Below, piece by piece: positions 10,386 to 19,528 of a stretch of DNA of 64,000 bases. The notes below the pieces were generated by a model. That model worked only from the letters and a program-made list of their open reading frames with translations, made no database searches and was not told the origin of the DNA. The stretch is from Christiangramia oceanisediminis (GTDB lineage: Bacteria; Bacteroidota; Bacteroidia; Flavobacteriales; Flavobacteriaceae). Numbering within the stretch: position 1 is the first letter of the stretch; every line of letters begins with the position of its first letter. The position numbers and the translations under genes are program-made. The stretch covers positions 1 to 64,000 of the forward strand of contig NZ_JANCNS010000002.1 of the NCBI RefSeq assembly GCF_022570735.2, in the 5' to 3' direction.

Positions 10386-11834
10386 CTAGTAGTAAGTGAA
10401 TCTTCTTACTTTGGCGATGTATTTTGCCAGCCTAATTACCTGGTGGCTATAGCCATATTCGTTATCATACCATATATATAGTATCACGTTCTTCCCATCG
10501 GCAGAAACGATGGTCGCATTGCTGTCATAGATAGCAGGAGCCGAAGATCCAATGATATCTGAAGAAACCAACTCGTTGTCTACTGAATACTGGATCTGCT
10601 CAACCAGGTCTCCTTCTAGAGCATATTTCTTGAGAATTCCATTAACATCTTCCAGGCTGGTATCCTTTTCTACCTCCAGGTTGAGAATGGCCAGAGAGCC
10701 ATTTGGAACTGGTACTCTAATCGCGCTGGAAGTAAGTTTGCCTTCAAAGACCGGAAGCGCTTTTGAAACGGCTTTTCCTGCCCCGGTTTCGGTGATGACC
10801 ATATTAAGTCCTGCCGCACGACCACGACGATATTTGTTATGCATATTGTCCACCAGGTTCTGGTCGTTTGTATAGGCATGTATCGTTTCCAGGTGCCCGT
10901 GAACAACTCCAAGGGTGTCCTGTACGGCTTTTAGCACAGGGGTTATGGCATTGGTGGTACAGGAAGCTGCAGAGAAAATATCAATTTCATCCGGATTGTA
11001 TTCCTTCTGGTTTACACCATGGACGATATTTGGTATTTCCTTCCCGGGAGCTGTTAATAGAACCTTGGCTGCGCCTTTGGAGCTCAGGTGTCGGCTTAAA
11101 GCTTCCTTGTCCCTGAACGCCCCGGTATTGTCAATGATAAGAGCGTTGTTGATGCCATATTTTGTGTAGTCTATATCTTCCGGCTGATTGGCTGAGATCA
11201 TATGAACGGTGGTGCCGTTAATGATCAAAGCCGAATTCTTTTCGTCTATATTAACCGTGCCGCTGAAAGGACCATGAACCGAGTCGCTTTTTAAAAGCGA
11301 AGCCCTTTTTTCCAGAACAGTAGCATCGATCTTTCCCCTGGTAACCACGGCTCTTAACCTAAGTTGGTTTCCTTTTCCGGTTCGGGTCATAAGTTCACGA
11401 GCTACCAGTCTTCCAATTCTTCCGAAGCCATAAAGTACCACGTCTTTTGGTGTAACCGCTTCAGTCTTTTTCGCATGTTTCAGTTTATTGGAAACAAAAG
11501 CCATCGCGTTCGAATATTTCTGATCTTCCAGGTGGTATTCGTAAGTAAGTTTTCCAATATCCAGTTTGGCTGGAGGTAACTTCAAATCCTGGATCGCCTT
11601 GGCGATCTCTACAGAATCGAATATGGAAATAGGCTTCCCAACAAATTCGCCGGCGTATTCGTGAAGGTCCAGAATATCACTAACATTCCTGTTGATTAAC
11701 TGATTCCTGAAAAGAACAAGTTCTATGGATTTGTCATACCAGAGATCACTTACGATATTAATGAATTCAACGGTTGCTTTTCGGCGATCTGCCTGGAAGG
11801 AAAGCTCTTTTTCGTAAACTTGATTAAAGTCCAT
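10386..11834 (-). CDS. gap: Glyceraldehyde-3-phosphate dehydrogenase, long form (482 residues)
   Basis: The C-terminal 350 residues are a normal GAPDH: Rossmann motif YGFGRIGRLVARE (135-147), the active-site SAASCTTNAITPVL with Cys292, and the terminal WYDNEYGYSHQVIRLAKY. The enzyme oxidises glyceraldehyde 3-phosphate to 1,3-bisphosphoglycerate with NAD(P)+. About 130 extra residues precede the Rossmann fold, giving 482 instead of about 335. This long class is known in Bacteroidota and some gammaproteobacteria, and a gluconeogenic role has been proposed for similar paralogues. It is monocistronic with its own terminator. The extension continues in frame from the ATG at 11834 and shows no sign of being an artefact. 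Confidence 0.95.
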   Translation of the reverse strand: MDFNQVYEKELSFQADRRKATVEFINIVSDLWYDKSIELVLFRNQLINRNVSDILDLHEYAGEFVGKPISIFDSVEIAKAIQDLKLPPAKLDIGKLTYEYHLEDQKYSNAMAFVSNKLKHAKKTEAVTPKDVVLYGFGRIGRLVARELMTRTGKGNQLRLRAVVTRGKIDATVLEKRASLLKSDSVHGPFSGTVNIDEKNSALIINGTTVHMISANQPEDIDYTKYGINNALIIDNTGAFRDKEALSRHLSSKGAAKVLLTAPGKEIPNIVHGVNQKEYNPDEIDIFSAASCTTNAITPVLKAVQDTLGVVHGHLETIHAYTNDQNLVDNMHNKYRRGRAAGLNMVITETGAGKAVSKALPVFEGKLTSSAIRVPVPNGSLAILNLEVEKDTSLEDVNGILKKYALEGDLVEQIQYSVDNELVSSDIIGSSAPAIYDSNATIVSADGKNVILYIWYDNEYGYSHQVIRLAKYIAKVRRFTYY

Positions 11835-11904
11835 TTTAAAGTTGTGTTGTTAAAAATTTCGGGCAAAAGTATATATTTCAAACGTTTTCGTAAAGTTTTT
11901 TCAA

Positions 11905-11933
11905 ATAAAAAACCCTTCTTAAAAAGAAGGGTT
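11905..11933 (-). terminator. Terminator downstream of the HtrA-type protease gene
   Basis: The stem AACCCTTCTT / AAGAAGGGTT is followed on the minus strand by a T run. It lies about 25 bases beyond the protease stop codon and before the GAPDH start. Confidence 0.88.
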
Positions 11934-11956
11934 CGTTTTCTATTTAGAATTGCTTG

Positions 11957-13354
11957 TTACCTCCAGACCATTCTTTTTTCCTCTCCATTCTGGTTATAAT
12001 ATGTAACTACTATAGGTTTTGCATCATTCCTGTTTTCAATAATGTTCTGAACATCCCTGATGGAGTTTACTTTCTGGTTATTGATTTCTGAAATGATCCC
12101 TCCAACCAGGTCAGCCGATTCCAGGTCTTCAACCAGGGTACGATTGATTCGAACACCATTAGGAGCTTTATAGGCTTTAAGCTCTTCGGCTGAAGCATTC
12201 GCTACTTCCAGGCCTAAAACTCGCACCGGGTAGGTGTCAAGCTTGGTAAGTTCCACATTCACTTCGCGGGTTTTTCCATCGCGAACATATTGAACCACTA
12301 CATTGTCTCCAGGCCGTTTAGAGTTGATGTAACCAGTTAGGTCTGAGAATTTAGTGATCCTTATATTGTCTAATTTTCTAATAATATCCATAGATTTTAA
12401 ACCGGCTTTTTCGGCACCGCTTCCGGGAGTTACTGAACTTACCAGTACCCCCTGGGTCTCCTTTAGCTCGAATTCATTAATGATGTCCGGAGTAAGGTTT
12501 CCACCTCGAATTCCAAGAATTCCCTGCTGCACATCACCATATTCCATAATGTCTTCTACGATCTTACGTGCGTTGTTAGATGGCACCGCAAAGGCATAAC
12601 CTATATAACTTCCGCTGGGGGAGGTGATAGCTGTATTGATTCCAATTAGCTCCCCTTTGATATTTACCAGTGCACCACCGCTGTTTCCAGGGTTGATCGC
12701 AGCATCAGTCTGTATAAAAGATTGTGGAGAATTATCCCTTGAGTTCAGGTCACGTGCCTTGGCACTAATGATCCCAGCGGTTACCGTTGATTTTAAATTG
12801 AACGGGTTTCCTACGGCAAGTACCCATTCCCCAAGTTGAACATTATCTGAATCTCCAAACGGGATATAATCAAGGTCCTGAGCATCGATCTTAATAAGAG
12901 CGATATCAGATTTGGCATCGGCGCCTATCACATCGGCTTTGTAGGTTTCGTTGTTGTTCAGGGTTACTTCGATCTCGCTGGCTCCTTTAATAACATGGTT
13001 GTTTGTAACGATATAGCCATCTGGGGTAATGATCACTCCAGAACCGGCTCCCTGCAGCGCCCTGCCGCCGCCACTGCCATATTGATAATATTCCCAGATG
13101 TTCCTGGGACCTTTGAATACAGCTACGTTCTTGACGTGAACCACCGCATGAACCGTATTTTCGGCAGCTTCGGTGAAATCGGCATTTGTTCCGTAAATAT
13201 TACCAGAATTACTAACCGGTAAAAAGTTGCTGGATGTTGTAATATTCTGTGGTTGATGCTGTAGTGCTTCTTCTTCGAGAAACAATTTATAACTTCCTAA
13301 TGTTAATACACCTCCAAGAATGGATACAAATAGTAATGTTGCTATTTTTTTCAT
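11957..13354 (-). CDS. Do/DegP-type periplasmic serine protease (HtrA family)
   Basis: The 465-residue protein has an N-terminal signal or anchor (IATLLFVSILGGVLTLGSY), a trypsin-like domain with a complete triad, His120 (TNNHV), Asp150 (KSDIALIK) and Ser225 (NPGNSGGALV), and two PDZ domains (about 265-350 and 370-460). It should degrade or refold misfolded envelope proteins. The GSGVIITPDGYIVTNNHV segment is typical of the family. It is a single gene with its own terminator. No TAnnTTTG promoter is obvious upstream, so stress-type control is possible but not shown. Confidence 0.95.
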   Translation of the reverse strand: MKKIATLLFVSILGGVLTLGSYKLFLEEEALQHQPQNITTSSNFLPVSNSGNIYGTNADFTEAAENTVHAVVHVKNVAVFKGPRNIWEYYQYGSGGGRALQGAGSGVIITPDGYIVTNNHVIKGASEIEVTLNNNETYKADVIGADAKSDIALIKIDAQDLDYIPFGDSDNVQLGEWVLAVGNPFNLKSTVTAGIISAKARDLNSRDNSPQSFIQTDAAINPGNSGGALVNIKGELIGINTAITSPSGSYIGYAFAVPSNNARKIVEDIMEYGDVQQGILGIRGGNLTPDIINEFELKETQGVLVSSVTPGSGAEKAGLKSMDIIRKLDNIRITKFSDLTGYINSKRPGDNVVVQYVRDGKTREVNVELTKLDTYPVRVLGLEVANASAEELKAYKAPNGVRINRTLVEDLESADLVGGIISEINNQKVNSIRDVQNIIENRNDAKPIVVTYYNQNGEEKRMVWR

Positions 13355-13460
13355 TTTCGGATATTTATTTAATGAATTTAACTTTTTTCTTTTCCCTGTT
13401 CGTATATTCTACCCCCACTTTAACCGCTATTTAACACCTCTGATTTCCTGATCAAAATTG

Positions 13461-13468
13461 TATATTTG
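13461..13468 (+). promoter_or_regulatory. dapF operon promoter, -7 element
   Basis: TATATTTG is a perfect match to TAnnTTTG, 20 bases before the dapF ATG. Transcription should start near 13474, leaving a leader of about 14 bases. Confidence 0.6.
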
Positions 13469-13487
13469 CCACTCTTGAAAAAAGATT

Positions 13488-14276
13488 ATGAAGTTGACAT
13501 TCTATAAATATCAGGGAACGGGTAACGATTTTGTGATGATCGATAACCGGGAACAGAAATTATCCAAAAACAATACCAAAATAATTCAACGCCTGTGTGA
13601 CCGCAAATTTGGCATAGGTGCTGACGGACTTATCCTGCTCGAAAATCCTGATGTGGAAGCAGATGATTTTAAAATGGTCTATTTCAACGCCGATGGTTAT
13701 GAGAGCAGCATGTGTGGAAATGGTGGAAGATGCCTGGTCGCATTTGCTAAATTCCTGGGAATCGTAGAAGAAAAGGCCCGGTTCACAGCGATAGACGGCG
13801 CCCATGAAGCGGTCATCGAAAACGGCTTGGTGAGTTTAAAAATGCAGGATGTTAAGAATGTGAATGAATTCCAGGACTTTCTTTTCCTGGATACAGGCTC
13901 CCCTCATCACGTGGTATTTTCAGAAGATATCGCGACCATGGATATTAAAAAGGAAGGAGCAGCCGTGAGATATTCTGAAAGATATAAAAACGGCGGGGGC
14001 ACTAACGTTAATTTTGTCAAGAAACTTTCTAAGGATAGTTTTTCGGTAAGGACTTATGAGCGTGGAGTAGAAGATGAAACTCTTTCCTGCGGGACAGGAG
14101 TAACGGCCGTTGCTTTGGCTGCGTACGTTTCTGGAAAGACAGAAGCAAATCAGGTGAAGCTGGTAACCCAGGGCGGAGATCTTTCGGTTAGTTTCAGAAA
14201 AGAAGAAGCTCATTTCAAGGATATCTGGCTTACCGGGCCTGCGGAATTTGTTTTTAAAGGAGAGATTGTATGTTAA
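13488..14276 (+). CDS. dapF: Diaminopimelate epimerase
   Basis: The 262-residue enzyme interconverts LL- and meso-diaminopimelate, the step before lysine and the peptidoglycan cross-linking residue. Both catalytic cysteines are present: Cys76 in SSMCGNGGRC and Cys201 in LSCGTGVTA. The N terminus FYKYQGTGNDFVMID is the family signature. Length is normal. It is the first gene of a plus-strand operon with the GNAT gene (7-base overlap) and mltG. Start ATG at 13488. Confidence 0.97.
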   Translation: MKLTFYKYQGTGNDFVMIDNREQKLSKNNTKIIQRLCDRKFGIGADGLILLENPDVEADDFKMVYFNADGYESSMCGNGGRCLVAFAKFLGIVEEKARFTAIDGAHEAVIENGLVSLKMQDVKNVNEFQDFLFLDTGSPHHVVFSEDIATMDIKKEGAAVRYSERYKNGGGTNVNFVKKLSKDSFSVRTYERGVEDETLSCGTGVTAVALAAYVSGKTEANQVKLVTQGGDLSVSFRKEEAHFKDIWLTGPAEFVFKGEIVC

Positions 14277-14800
14277 CACTTCAAGGTAAAAAAGTATATC
14301 TAAGAGCACTGGAACCAGAGGATCTTGACTTTATTCACGAGATAGAAAACACCGAGGATTTCTGGGAGATCAGTTCTACCCAGGCGCCGTATTCCAAATT
14401 TCTGATTCGGCAATACATCGAGAATGCCCATAGGGATATCTATGATATCAAACAATTAAGGCTAATGATCTGTTCCAAACGGCATCGAAGGCTTGGTTTA
14501 ATTGATGTTTTTGAACTGGAACCAAAAGACCGGAGAGCAGCCATAGGAATTTTGATCGCGAATAAAAAAGACCGTAAAAAGGGCTTTGGTTCTGAAAGCC
14601 TTTCCCTGCTTTGCGATTATTGTTTTACCCACCTGGGGCTTCACCAGGTCTATGCGAATGTTACTGAAGGTAATAAGGATAGCATGAGAGTATTTGAGAG
14701 CAACGGGTTTAGAAAAGTAGGTCTTAAAAAGGACTGGACGCTGTTCAACGGAGAATTCAAGGATGAATGGCTTTATCAATTATTGAATAATGTACATTAG
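14270..14800 (+). CDS. GNAT-family N-acetyltransferase (RimJ/RimL-like)
   Basis: The 176-residue protein has the layout of RimJ/RimL/SpeG-type acetyltransferases: VYLRALEPEDLDFIHEIENTE at the N terminus, a central acetyl-CoA loop near KDRKKGFGSESL (about 102-113) and YANVTEGNKDSMRVFESNGF in the last third. It transfers acetyl from acetyl-CoA to an amine; the substrate is unknown. The ATG lies inside the end of dapF, and the gene overlaps mltG by 11 bases, so the three are probably translated in a coupled way. The position between two cell-wall genes hints at an envelope-related substrate, but this is only context. Confidence 0.9.
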   Translation: MLTLQGKKVYLRALEPEDLDFIHEIENTEDFWEISSTQAPYSKFLIRQYIENAHRDIYDIKQLRLMICSKRHRRLGLIDVFELEPKDRRAAIGILIANKKDRKKGFGSESLSLLCDYCFTHLGLHQVYANVTEGNKDSMRVFESNGFRKVGLKKDWTLFNGEFKDEWLYQLLNNVH

Positions 14801-15833
14801 AAAGATACTTATCGCGGTCGTCCTGCTTGGCCTGATCGCACTGGGAATATTCAGTTATTATATCTACAACAGCATATTTTCGGCAAATACAGCTTTCGAG
14901 GCAGAGCAGGAGGTAGTCTACATTCCAACCGGAGCAAATTTCCAGACGGTCATGGATTCGCTGGTGCCTTTGATCAAGGATGAGCAAAGCTTCCAGCTGG
15001 TGGCCCAGAAAAAAGGCTATGCCGGGAGTGTACGTCCCGGGCGCTATATCCTGAAAAAAGGGATGAACAATAATGAGCTGGTCAATGCCCTAAGAGCCGG
15101 GAATGCACCAATTAAAGTGATCTTCAATAACCAGGAACGACTGGAAGATCTGGCAGGGCGAATTGCCAGTCAGATAGAGGCTGATAGCAGTACTTTGCTC
15201 GAGGTCTTCAGGGACACTTCATTTTTAAGTTCCAATGAATTTACCCAGCGGAACGCTTTGGGTATGTATATTCCGAATCAATATGAATTCTACTGGAATA
15301 CTTCGGCTGAAGAATTCCGTGAGCGGATGAAAAAAGAATATGAAAGATTCTGGAACGAGAGCAGGCTTCAGAAAGCTGAAGAAATAGGATTGAGCCCACA
15401 TGAGGTCATGACCATTGCCAGTATCGTTCAAAAGGAAACTGCTAAAGTAGATGAACGGCCTAAAGTAGCCGGAGTCTATATGAACCGCTACAAGAACGGC
15501 TGGAAACTGGATGCCGATCCTACCGTGATCTATGCAATCAAGGAAGAGACCGGGAATTTTGATACCATCATCAAAAGGGTGCTTTATAAGGACCTCGAGT
15601 TGGATTCTCCTTATAATACATACAAATACCAGCAATTACCTCCCGGACCTATCTTTATGCCCGATATCTCCTCTATTGATGCCGTGCTGAATTATGAAGA
15701 TCATGATTACTTCTATTTTGTGGCCGATGTGGAGAATTTTGGTTATCATAAATTCGCCAAAACTTTGGCTCAACATAACCGAAATAAGCAGGAATATATT
15801 CGTTGGATCAACAAGCAGGGAATTAAAAGATAA
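14790..15833 (+). CDS. mltG: Endolytic transglycosylase MltG (YceG family)
   Basis: The 347-residue protein has one N-terminal membrane helix (IAVVLLGLIALGIFSYYIY), a LysM-like part (about 45-105) and the YceG catalytic domain. The catalytic glutamate is Glu216 in the family motif IASIVQKET, followed by VAGVYMNRYKNGWKLDADPTV. It cleaves nascent glycan strands and thus ends peptidoglycan polymerisation at the inner membrane. It is the last gene of the dapF operon; the lysozyme-like gene 197 bases downstream has its own promoter. The ATG at 14790 overlaps the GNAT gene. Confidence 0.96.
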   Translation: MYIRKILIAVVLLGLIALGIFSYYIYNSIFSANTAFEAEQEVVYIPTGANFQTVMDSLVPLIKDEQSFQLVAQKKGYAGSVRPGRYILKKGMNNNELVNALRAGNAPIKVIFNNQERLEDLAGRIASQIEADSSTLLEVFRDTSFLSSNEFTQRNALGMYIPNQYEFYWNTSAEEFRERMKKEYERFWNESRLQKAEEIGLSPHEVMTIASIVQKETAKVDERPKVAGVYMNRYKNGWKLDADPTVIYAIKEETGNFDTIIKRVLYKDLELDSPYNTYKYQQLPPGPIFMPDISSIDAVLNYEDHDYFYFVADVENFGYHKFAKTLAQHNRNKQEYIRWINKQGIKR

Positions 15834-15953
15834 GCCTGTCTCTTTTAACGTCTTTTTAAGTCGTTGATCGGCAGAGTCTTACGGGTAAGTTAAATCTTAC
15901 AGAATTTTAAAAAAGTATTAACAGCCTGTTATTCAGATTATTAAAATTTGTTA

Positions 15954-15961
15954 TACATTTG
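15954..15961 (+). promoter_or_regulatory. Promoter -7 element for the lysozyme-like gene
   Basis: TACATTTG matches TAnnTTTG. The start near 15967 would give a leader of about 60 bases. The longer word TATACATTTGCCC recurs before the DUF6913 gene at 29307. Confidence 0.55.
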
Positions 15962-16030
15962 CCCGGCAAATATGAGAGGGGTGAAGCCTGAAATTTTAAG
16001 CTTCACCGTAACCTTTCGAAACCAAATGTA

Positions 16031-16699
16031 ATGAGAAAGAAAATTGCAAAATTTTCAATCTTGCCTCTGGCAGCGGGCTCAATCTTTTTTAGCTTTTCTA
16101 CTAAAGATGCTGCTAAACTGAATCTGGAAAAATATTCCACCAATGATCTTGAGCTTGTTTATACCGTTGAGGATCTAAAGGAAGAGATTGAAACAGGATT
16201 CAACTTATCAAAACCTGCCCATATGCTGGACAAATCTTATGTAGGATTTAAGGAAGCTGTGGCCTTTAAAGAGTCAGGCGGGGATTACAAATCTGTTAAC
16301 GAATTCGGGTATTTAGGAAAATACCAGTTCGGGAAGGGAACCTTAAAACTGGTTGGAGTCTATGATACCATCAAGTTCTTAAATACCCCGGCCTTACAAG
16401 AAGCGGCCTTTTATGCTAACGCTTCTCGTAACAAATGGATCCTGCAAAGAGACATCAGGCGTTTTGAAGGCAAAGTGATCAATGGAGTTAAGGTTACCGA
16501 ATCTGGGATCCTTGCCGCTGCTCACCTGGCTGGCCCCGGAAGTGTGAAGAAATACCTTCGAAGCTGGGGTGCACAGGCTTTTAGTGATGCTTTTGGAACA
16601 ACCATCAAAAATTATATGAAGCGTTTTGGTGGTTATGATGTATCTTTTGTTGCTACCGAAAAGAACGCGAGGGTAGACCTGGAAAAATTTACGGGTTAA
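16031..16699 (+). CDS. Exported lysozyme/transglycosylase-like protein
   Basis: The 222-residue protein has a signal peptide (about residues 8-24, SILPLAAGSIFFSFS) and a domain like phage-type lysozymes: FKEAVAFKESGGDYKSVNEF, with a glutamate in the KESGG motif as candidate catalytic acid, then GYLGKYQFG. The later AAHLAGPGSVKKYL is also typical of lysozyme-like folds. By inference it acts on peptidoglycan in the periplasm, which fits its place after mltG. No LysM or PGRP domain is visible. Its stop overlaps the converging methylase stop through the shared TTAA. Enzymatic activity is not certain. Confidence 0.78.
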   Translation: MRKKIAKFSILPLAAGSIFFSFSTKDAAKLNLEKYSTNDLELVYTVEDLKEEIETGFNLSKPAHMLDKSYVGFKEAVAFKESGGDYKSVNEFGYLGKYQFGKGTLKLVGVYDTIKFLNTPALQEAAFYANASRNKWILQRDIRRFEGKVINGVKVTESGILAAAHLAGPGSVKKYLRSWGAQAFSDAFGTTIKNYMKRFGGYDVSFVATEKNARVDLEKFTG

Positions 16700-17421
16700 A
16701 TATCCTTCTGAATGATAAAAATGGCCGGTCTTTTATGAAGATCGGCTTTTGTTTTTGCCCATTCTGAAGCCGTGGCGGTTTTTATAAATTCGGTATCAAG
16801 ACTTAGATCACAGGCCACACAAATACGCGTTGCCGGGTGAAGATTCTGCACAAGATCTTCAAGGAATTTCATATTTCGGTACGGGGTTTCTATGAAGATC
16901 TGTGCCTGGTTCTTTTCTGCAGAGATCCGTTCGAGTTGTTTGATCTCGTGTTTTCTTTCCTTTTTGTCAATTGGCAGGTACCCATGAAAAGTAAAACTCT
17001 GTCCATTCATTCCGCTTGCCATCATCGCAAGTAAGATCGAAGAAGGCCCTATTAGCGGCACTACCTGAATGTTGAACTGGTGTGCGAGTCTTACGATTTC
17101 GGCACCGGGATCGGCAACGCCGGGACAACCCGCTTCGCTGAGCAGTCCCATATTCTTACCTTCTTTGGCTGCTTCAAGAAATGAAGGTATTTCGGAAGCT
17201 TCGGTGAATTTGTTCAGGCCATGTAATACCAGGGCCTGTTGTGATTTTTCAGGAAGTATCTGTTTGATGAACCGCCGGGCCGATTTTTCATTTTCCACGA
17301 TAAAATCATCGATGCCCTCGATAATATCTTTATTCAAAGGAGGAAAAACCCTGTCTGGATTCGAATCTCCAAGGCCAACAGGGATCAGGTATAATTTTCC
17401 GTATGCATTACCGGAACTCAT
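16696..17421 (-). CDS. RsmI-like SAM-dependent methyltransferase (tetrapyrrole methylase fold)
   Basis: The 241-residue protein has the tetrapyrrole methylase fold of RsmI: GKLYLIPVGLGDSNPDRV at the N terminus, the SAM-site LLSEAGCPGVADPGAEIV (about 92-110), and IGPSSILLAMMASGMNGQSF. RsmI itself 2'-O-methylates C1402 of 16S rRNA. This protein is shorter than canonical RsmI (about 285) and its N-terminal motif differs, so it may be a paralogue common in Bacteroidota with another RNA target. It overlaps the phosphatase gene by four bases (ATGA). Confidence 0.85.
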   Translation of the reverse strand: MSSGNAYGKLYLIPVGLGDSNPDRVFPPLNKDIIEGIDDFIVENEKSARRFIKQILPEKSQQALVLHGLNKFTEASEIPSFLEAAKEGKNMGLLSEAGCPGVADPGAEIVRLAHQFNIQVVPLIGPSSILLAMMASGMNGQSFTFHGYLPIDKKERKHEIKQLERISAEKNQAQIFIETPYRNMKFLEDLVQNLHPATRICVACDLSLDTEFIKTATASEWAKTKADLHKRPAIFIIQKDI

Positions 17422-17885
17422 AAAGTTCCGTTATTCAGTTTTTCAGCGATCTCCTCACAGGCTTCGTTCAGCATTTGATATACGTTTTCGAATCCCTGCT
17501 CGCCACCGTGATAAGGATCTGGCACATCTACATTTTCTGAAGGAAAGATCTCTTCAAGGATCAGGTGAACCTTCTGCTTATCTTCATCATTTCGGGCCAT
17601 GGCTATCACGTCGCGAAAATTTGAATTATCCATCACGAAAATATGATCAAAATCGTCAAAATCCTTTTCAGAAAATTGCCTGCCGCGCTGCTGGGTGATG
17701 TCCAGGTTATTTCTTTTTGCTATCGCAATAGATCGGCGGTCTGGTTGTTCGCCTATATGCCAGCTCCCGGTACCTGCCGAATCGACAAAAACCTTAGACT
17801 GGTCTACCTTGGATTTTAAGATTCCTTCTGCCAGGGGTGATCTGCAAATATTCCCGAGACACACCATCAATACCCTGGTTTTCAT
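17418..17885 (-). CDS. Low-molecular-weight protein-tyrosine phosphatase
   Basis: The 155-residue protein carries the P-loop CLGNICRS with nucleophile Cys9 and Arg15 near the N terminus and the general acid Asp123 in DVPDPYHGG. Both are required, and the length is typical. It hydrolyses phosphotyrosine or related phosphates in the cytosol. It sits ten bases after dnaA and overlaps the methylase gene, so the three probably share a transcript. No tyrosine kinase gene is nearby. Confidence 0.95.
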   Translation of the reverse strand: MKTRVLMVCLGNICRSPLAEGILKSKVDQSKVFVDSAGTGSWHIGEQPDRRSIAIAKRNNLDITQQRGRQFSEKDFDDFDHIFVMDNSNFRDVIAMARNDEDKQKVHLILEEIFPSENVDVPDPYHGGEQGFENVYQMLNEACEEIAEKLNNGTL

Positions 17886-17895
17886 AATTGCTTAT

Positions 17896-19323
17896 TTAGA
17901 GAGTGAGTTTCTTGTTGAGGTCTTCAACAAATTTCTTGAATTGCTTGTCGGTCGCGGCCAGGTTGTCTACCGTTTTACACGCATGAAGAACCGTAGCATG
18001 ATCGCGGCTTCCAATCTGGGAGCCGATGCTTGCCAGTGAAGCCTTGGTAAACTTCTTGGCAAAGAACATCGCCAGTTGCCTTGCCTGTACGATATGTCTT
18101 TTCCTGGTTTTGGACTGAAGCGTATCCACATCCATCTGGAAGTAATCGCTTACCACCTTCTGAATATAGTCTATAGAAACCTCGCGTTTGGTATTCTTTA
18201 CGTAGTTGTCCACGATCTTCTTGGCCAGCTCTAAAGTGATATCCTTTCTGTTGAAAGAAGAGTGAGCGATCAGGGAAATGATGGCTCCTTCCAGTTCCCG
18301 GATATTGGTCTTGATATTATTGGCCAGGAATTCAACGATATCTTCAGGCATCTCCACTCCATCGCGATACAGCTTGTTCTTGATGATTGAAACGCGGGTT
18401 TCAAAATCTGGATGCTGAAGTTCAGCTGAAAGTCCCCATTTGAATCGGGATAACAAACGCTGTTCGATATCCTGCATATCAACCGGTGCCTTATCACTGG
18501 TAAGGATCACCTGTTTTCCATTTTGGTGCAGGTGGTTGAAAATATGGAAGAAAACATCCTGGGTTCCGGCTTTTCCGGAAAGTAACTGTATGTCATCCAC
18601 TACCAGCACATCAATGATCTGGTAGAAGTGAATAAAATCGTTACGATTGTTCTTTTTAACCGATTCAATATATTGTTGTGTGAATTTTTCAGCAGAAATA
18701 TAAAGAACCGTTTTTTCAGGGTACTTATCCTTGATCTCCACACCAATTGCATGGGCAAGGTGAGTCTTTCCAAGTCCCACTCCTCCGAATATTAAAAGTG
18801 GGTTAAAAGAGGTGCCTCCGGGCTTGTTAGCCACTGCCAGACCTGCCGATCTTGCCAGCCTGTTAGATTCACCTTCCAGGAAATTCTCGAAATTATAGTT
18901 CGGGTTAAGTTGAGATTCGATTTTTACATTCCGTATTCCTGGAATGATAAAAGGATTCTTTAACTCCGGGCTCTTGTTTTTTATGGGTACATCTACTTCC
19001 TGTGATGCCATTTGAGTTCGTTGTGTACTTGGAATCTTTTCGGTAAAAGGTAACTTGTTACCGTAAGTGTTCTCCATTTTGATCACATAAACCAGTTTTG
19101 CTTTTTCCCCTAGTTCGCGGGTGAGAGAAACTTTCAGAAGCTTGACATAATGCTCTTCCAGCCATTCATAAAAGAATTTGGAAGGCACCTGGATGCTTAG
19201 AGCACAATCTGTTAGTTTTACTGCTTGGATAGGTTCGAACCATGTTTTATAGGCTTGAGGAGTAATGTTATCCTGTATAAACGAAAGACAGTTATTCCAA
19301 ACTGATTGCGCAGTTTTCGACAT
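17896..19323 (-). CDS. dnaA: Chromosomal replication initiator protein DnaA
   Basis: The 475-residue protein shows all four DnaA regions: N-terminal domain I (WNNCLSFIQDNITPQAYKTW), a variable linker (about 85-135), the AAA+ core with Walker A GGVGLGKT (180-187) and Walker B VLVVDDIQ (239-246), and the C-terminal DNA-binding signature SQIGSRDHATVLHACKTV. It opens the origin and also acts as a transcription factor. It stands alone without dnaN next to it. The minus-strand TAAATTTG at 19335-19342 would put the transcript start only about six bases before the ATG. I see no cluster of TTATCCACA boxes around the gene. Confidence 0.98.
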   Translation of the reverse strand: MSKTAQSVWNNCLSFIQDNITPQAYKTWFEPIQAVKLTDCALSIQVPSKFFYEWLEEHYVKLLKVSLTRELGEKAKLVYVIKMENTYGNKLPFTEKIPSTQRTQMASQEVDVPIKNKSPELKNPFIIPGIRNVKIESQLNPNYNFENFLEGESNRLARSAGLAVANKPGGTSFNPLLIFGGVGLGKTHLAHAIGVEIKDKYPEKTVLYISAEKFTQQYIESVKKNNRNDFIHFYQIIDVLVVDDIQLLSGKAGTQDVFFHIFNHLHQNGKQVILTSDKAPVDMQDIEQRLLSRFKWGLSAELQHPDFETRVSIIKNKLYRDGVEMPEDIVEFLANNIKTNIRELEGAIISLIAHSSFNRKDITLELAKKIVDNYVKNTKREVSIDYIQKVVSDYFQMDVDTLQSKTRKRHIVQARQLAMFFAKKFTKASLASIGSQIGSRDHATVLHACKTVDNLAATDKQFKKFVEDLNKKLTL

Positions 19324-19334
19324 TATTAGTTGAA

Positions 19335-19342
19335 CAAATTTA
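19335..19342 (-). promoter_or_regulatory. dnaA promoter, -7 element
   Basis: TAAATTTG (minus strand) matches TAnnTTTG, 12 bases before the dnaA ATG. The predicted leader is almost absent. The -33 element is weak. Confidence 0.5.
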
Positions 19343-19528
19343 GGTTAGTAGTAAGTTCTAAATGGAAGCCGGAAAAAATATGCGTTTCCCAACTCGAGTG
19401 GAACAAATATGTGAACAAAAAATGTAAAAAAAAAACCATTTTTGGGTTGAATTTTAAGAAAATTTTATGCATACTTACTTCCGAGCCTGAATATAAAAAA
19501 CCTTTATCTAAAAGGCTATTAAATTCTC

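Noticed and set aside
19324-19528. Replication origin next to dnaA
   Set aside because: The gap is AT-rich, but I find no cluster of TTATCCACA-like boxes on either strand.
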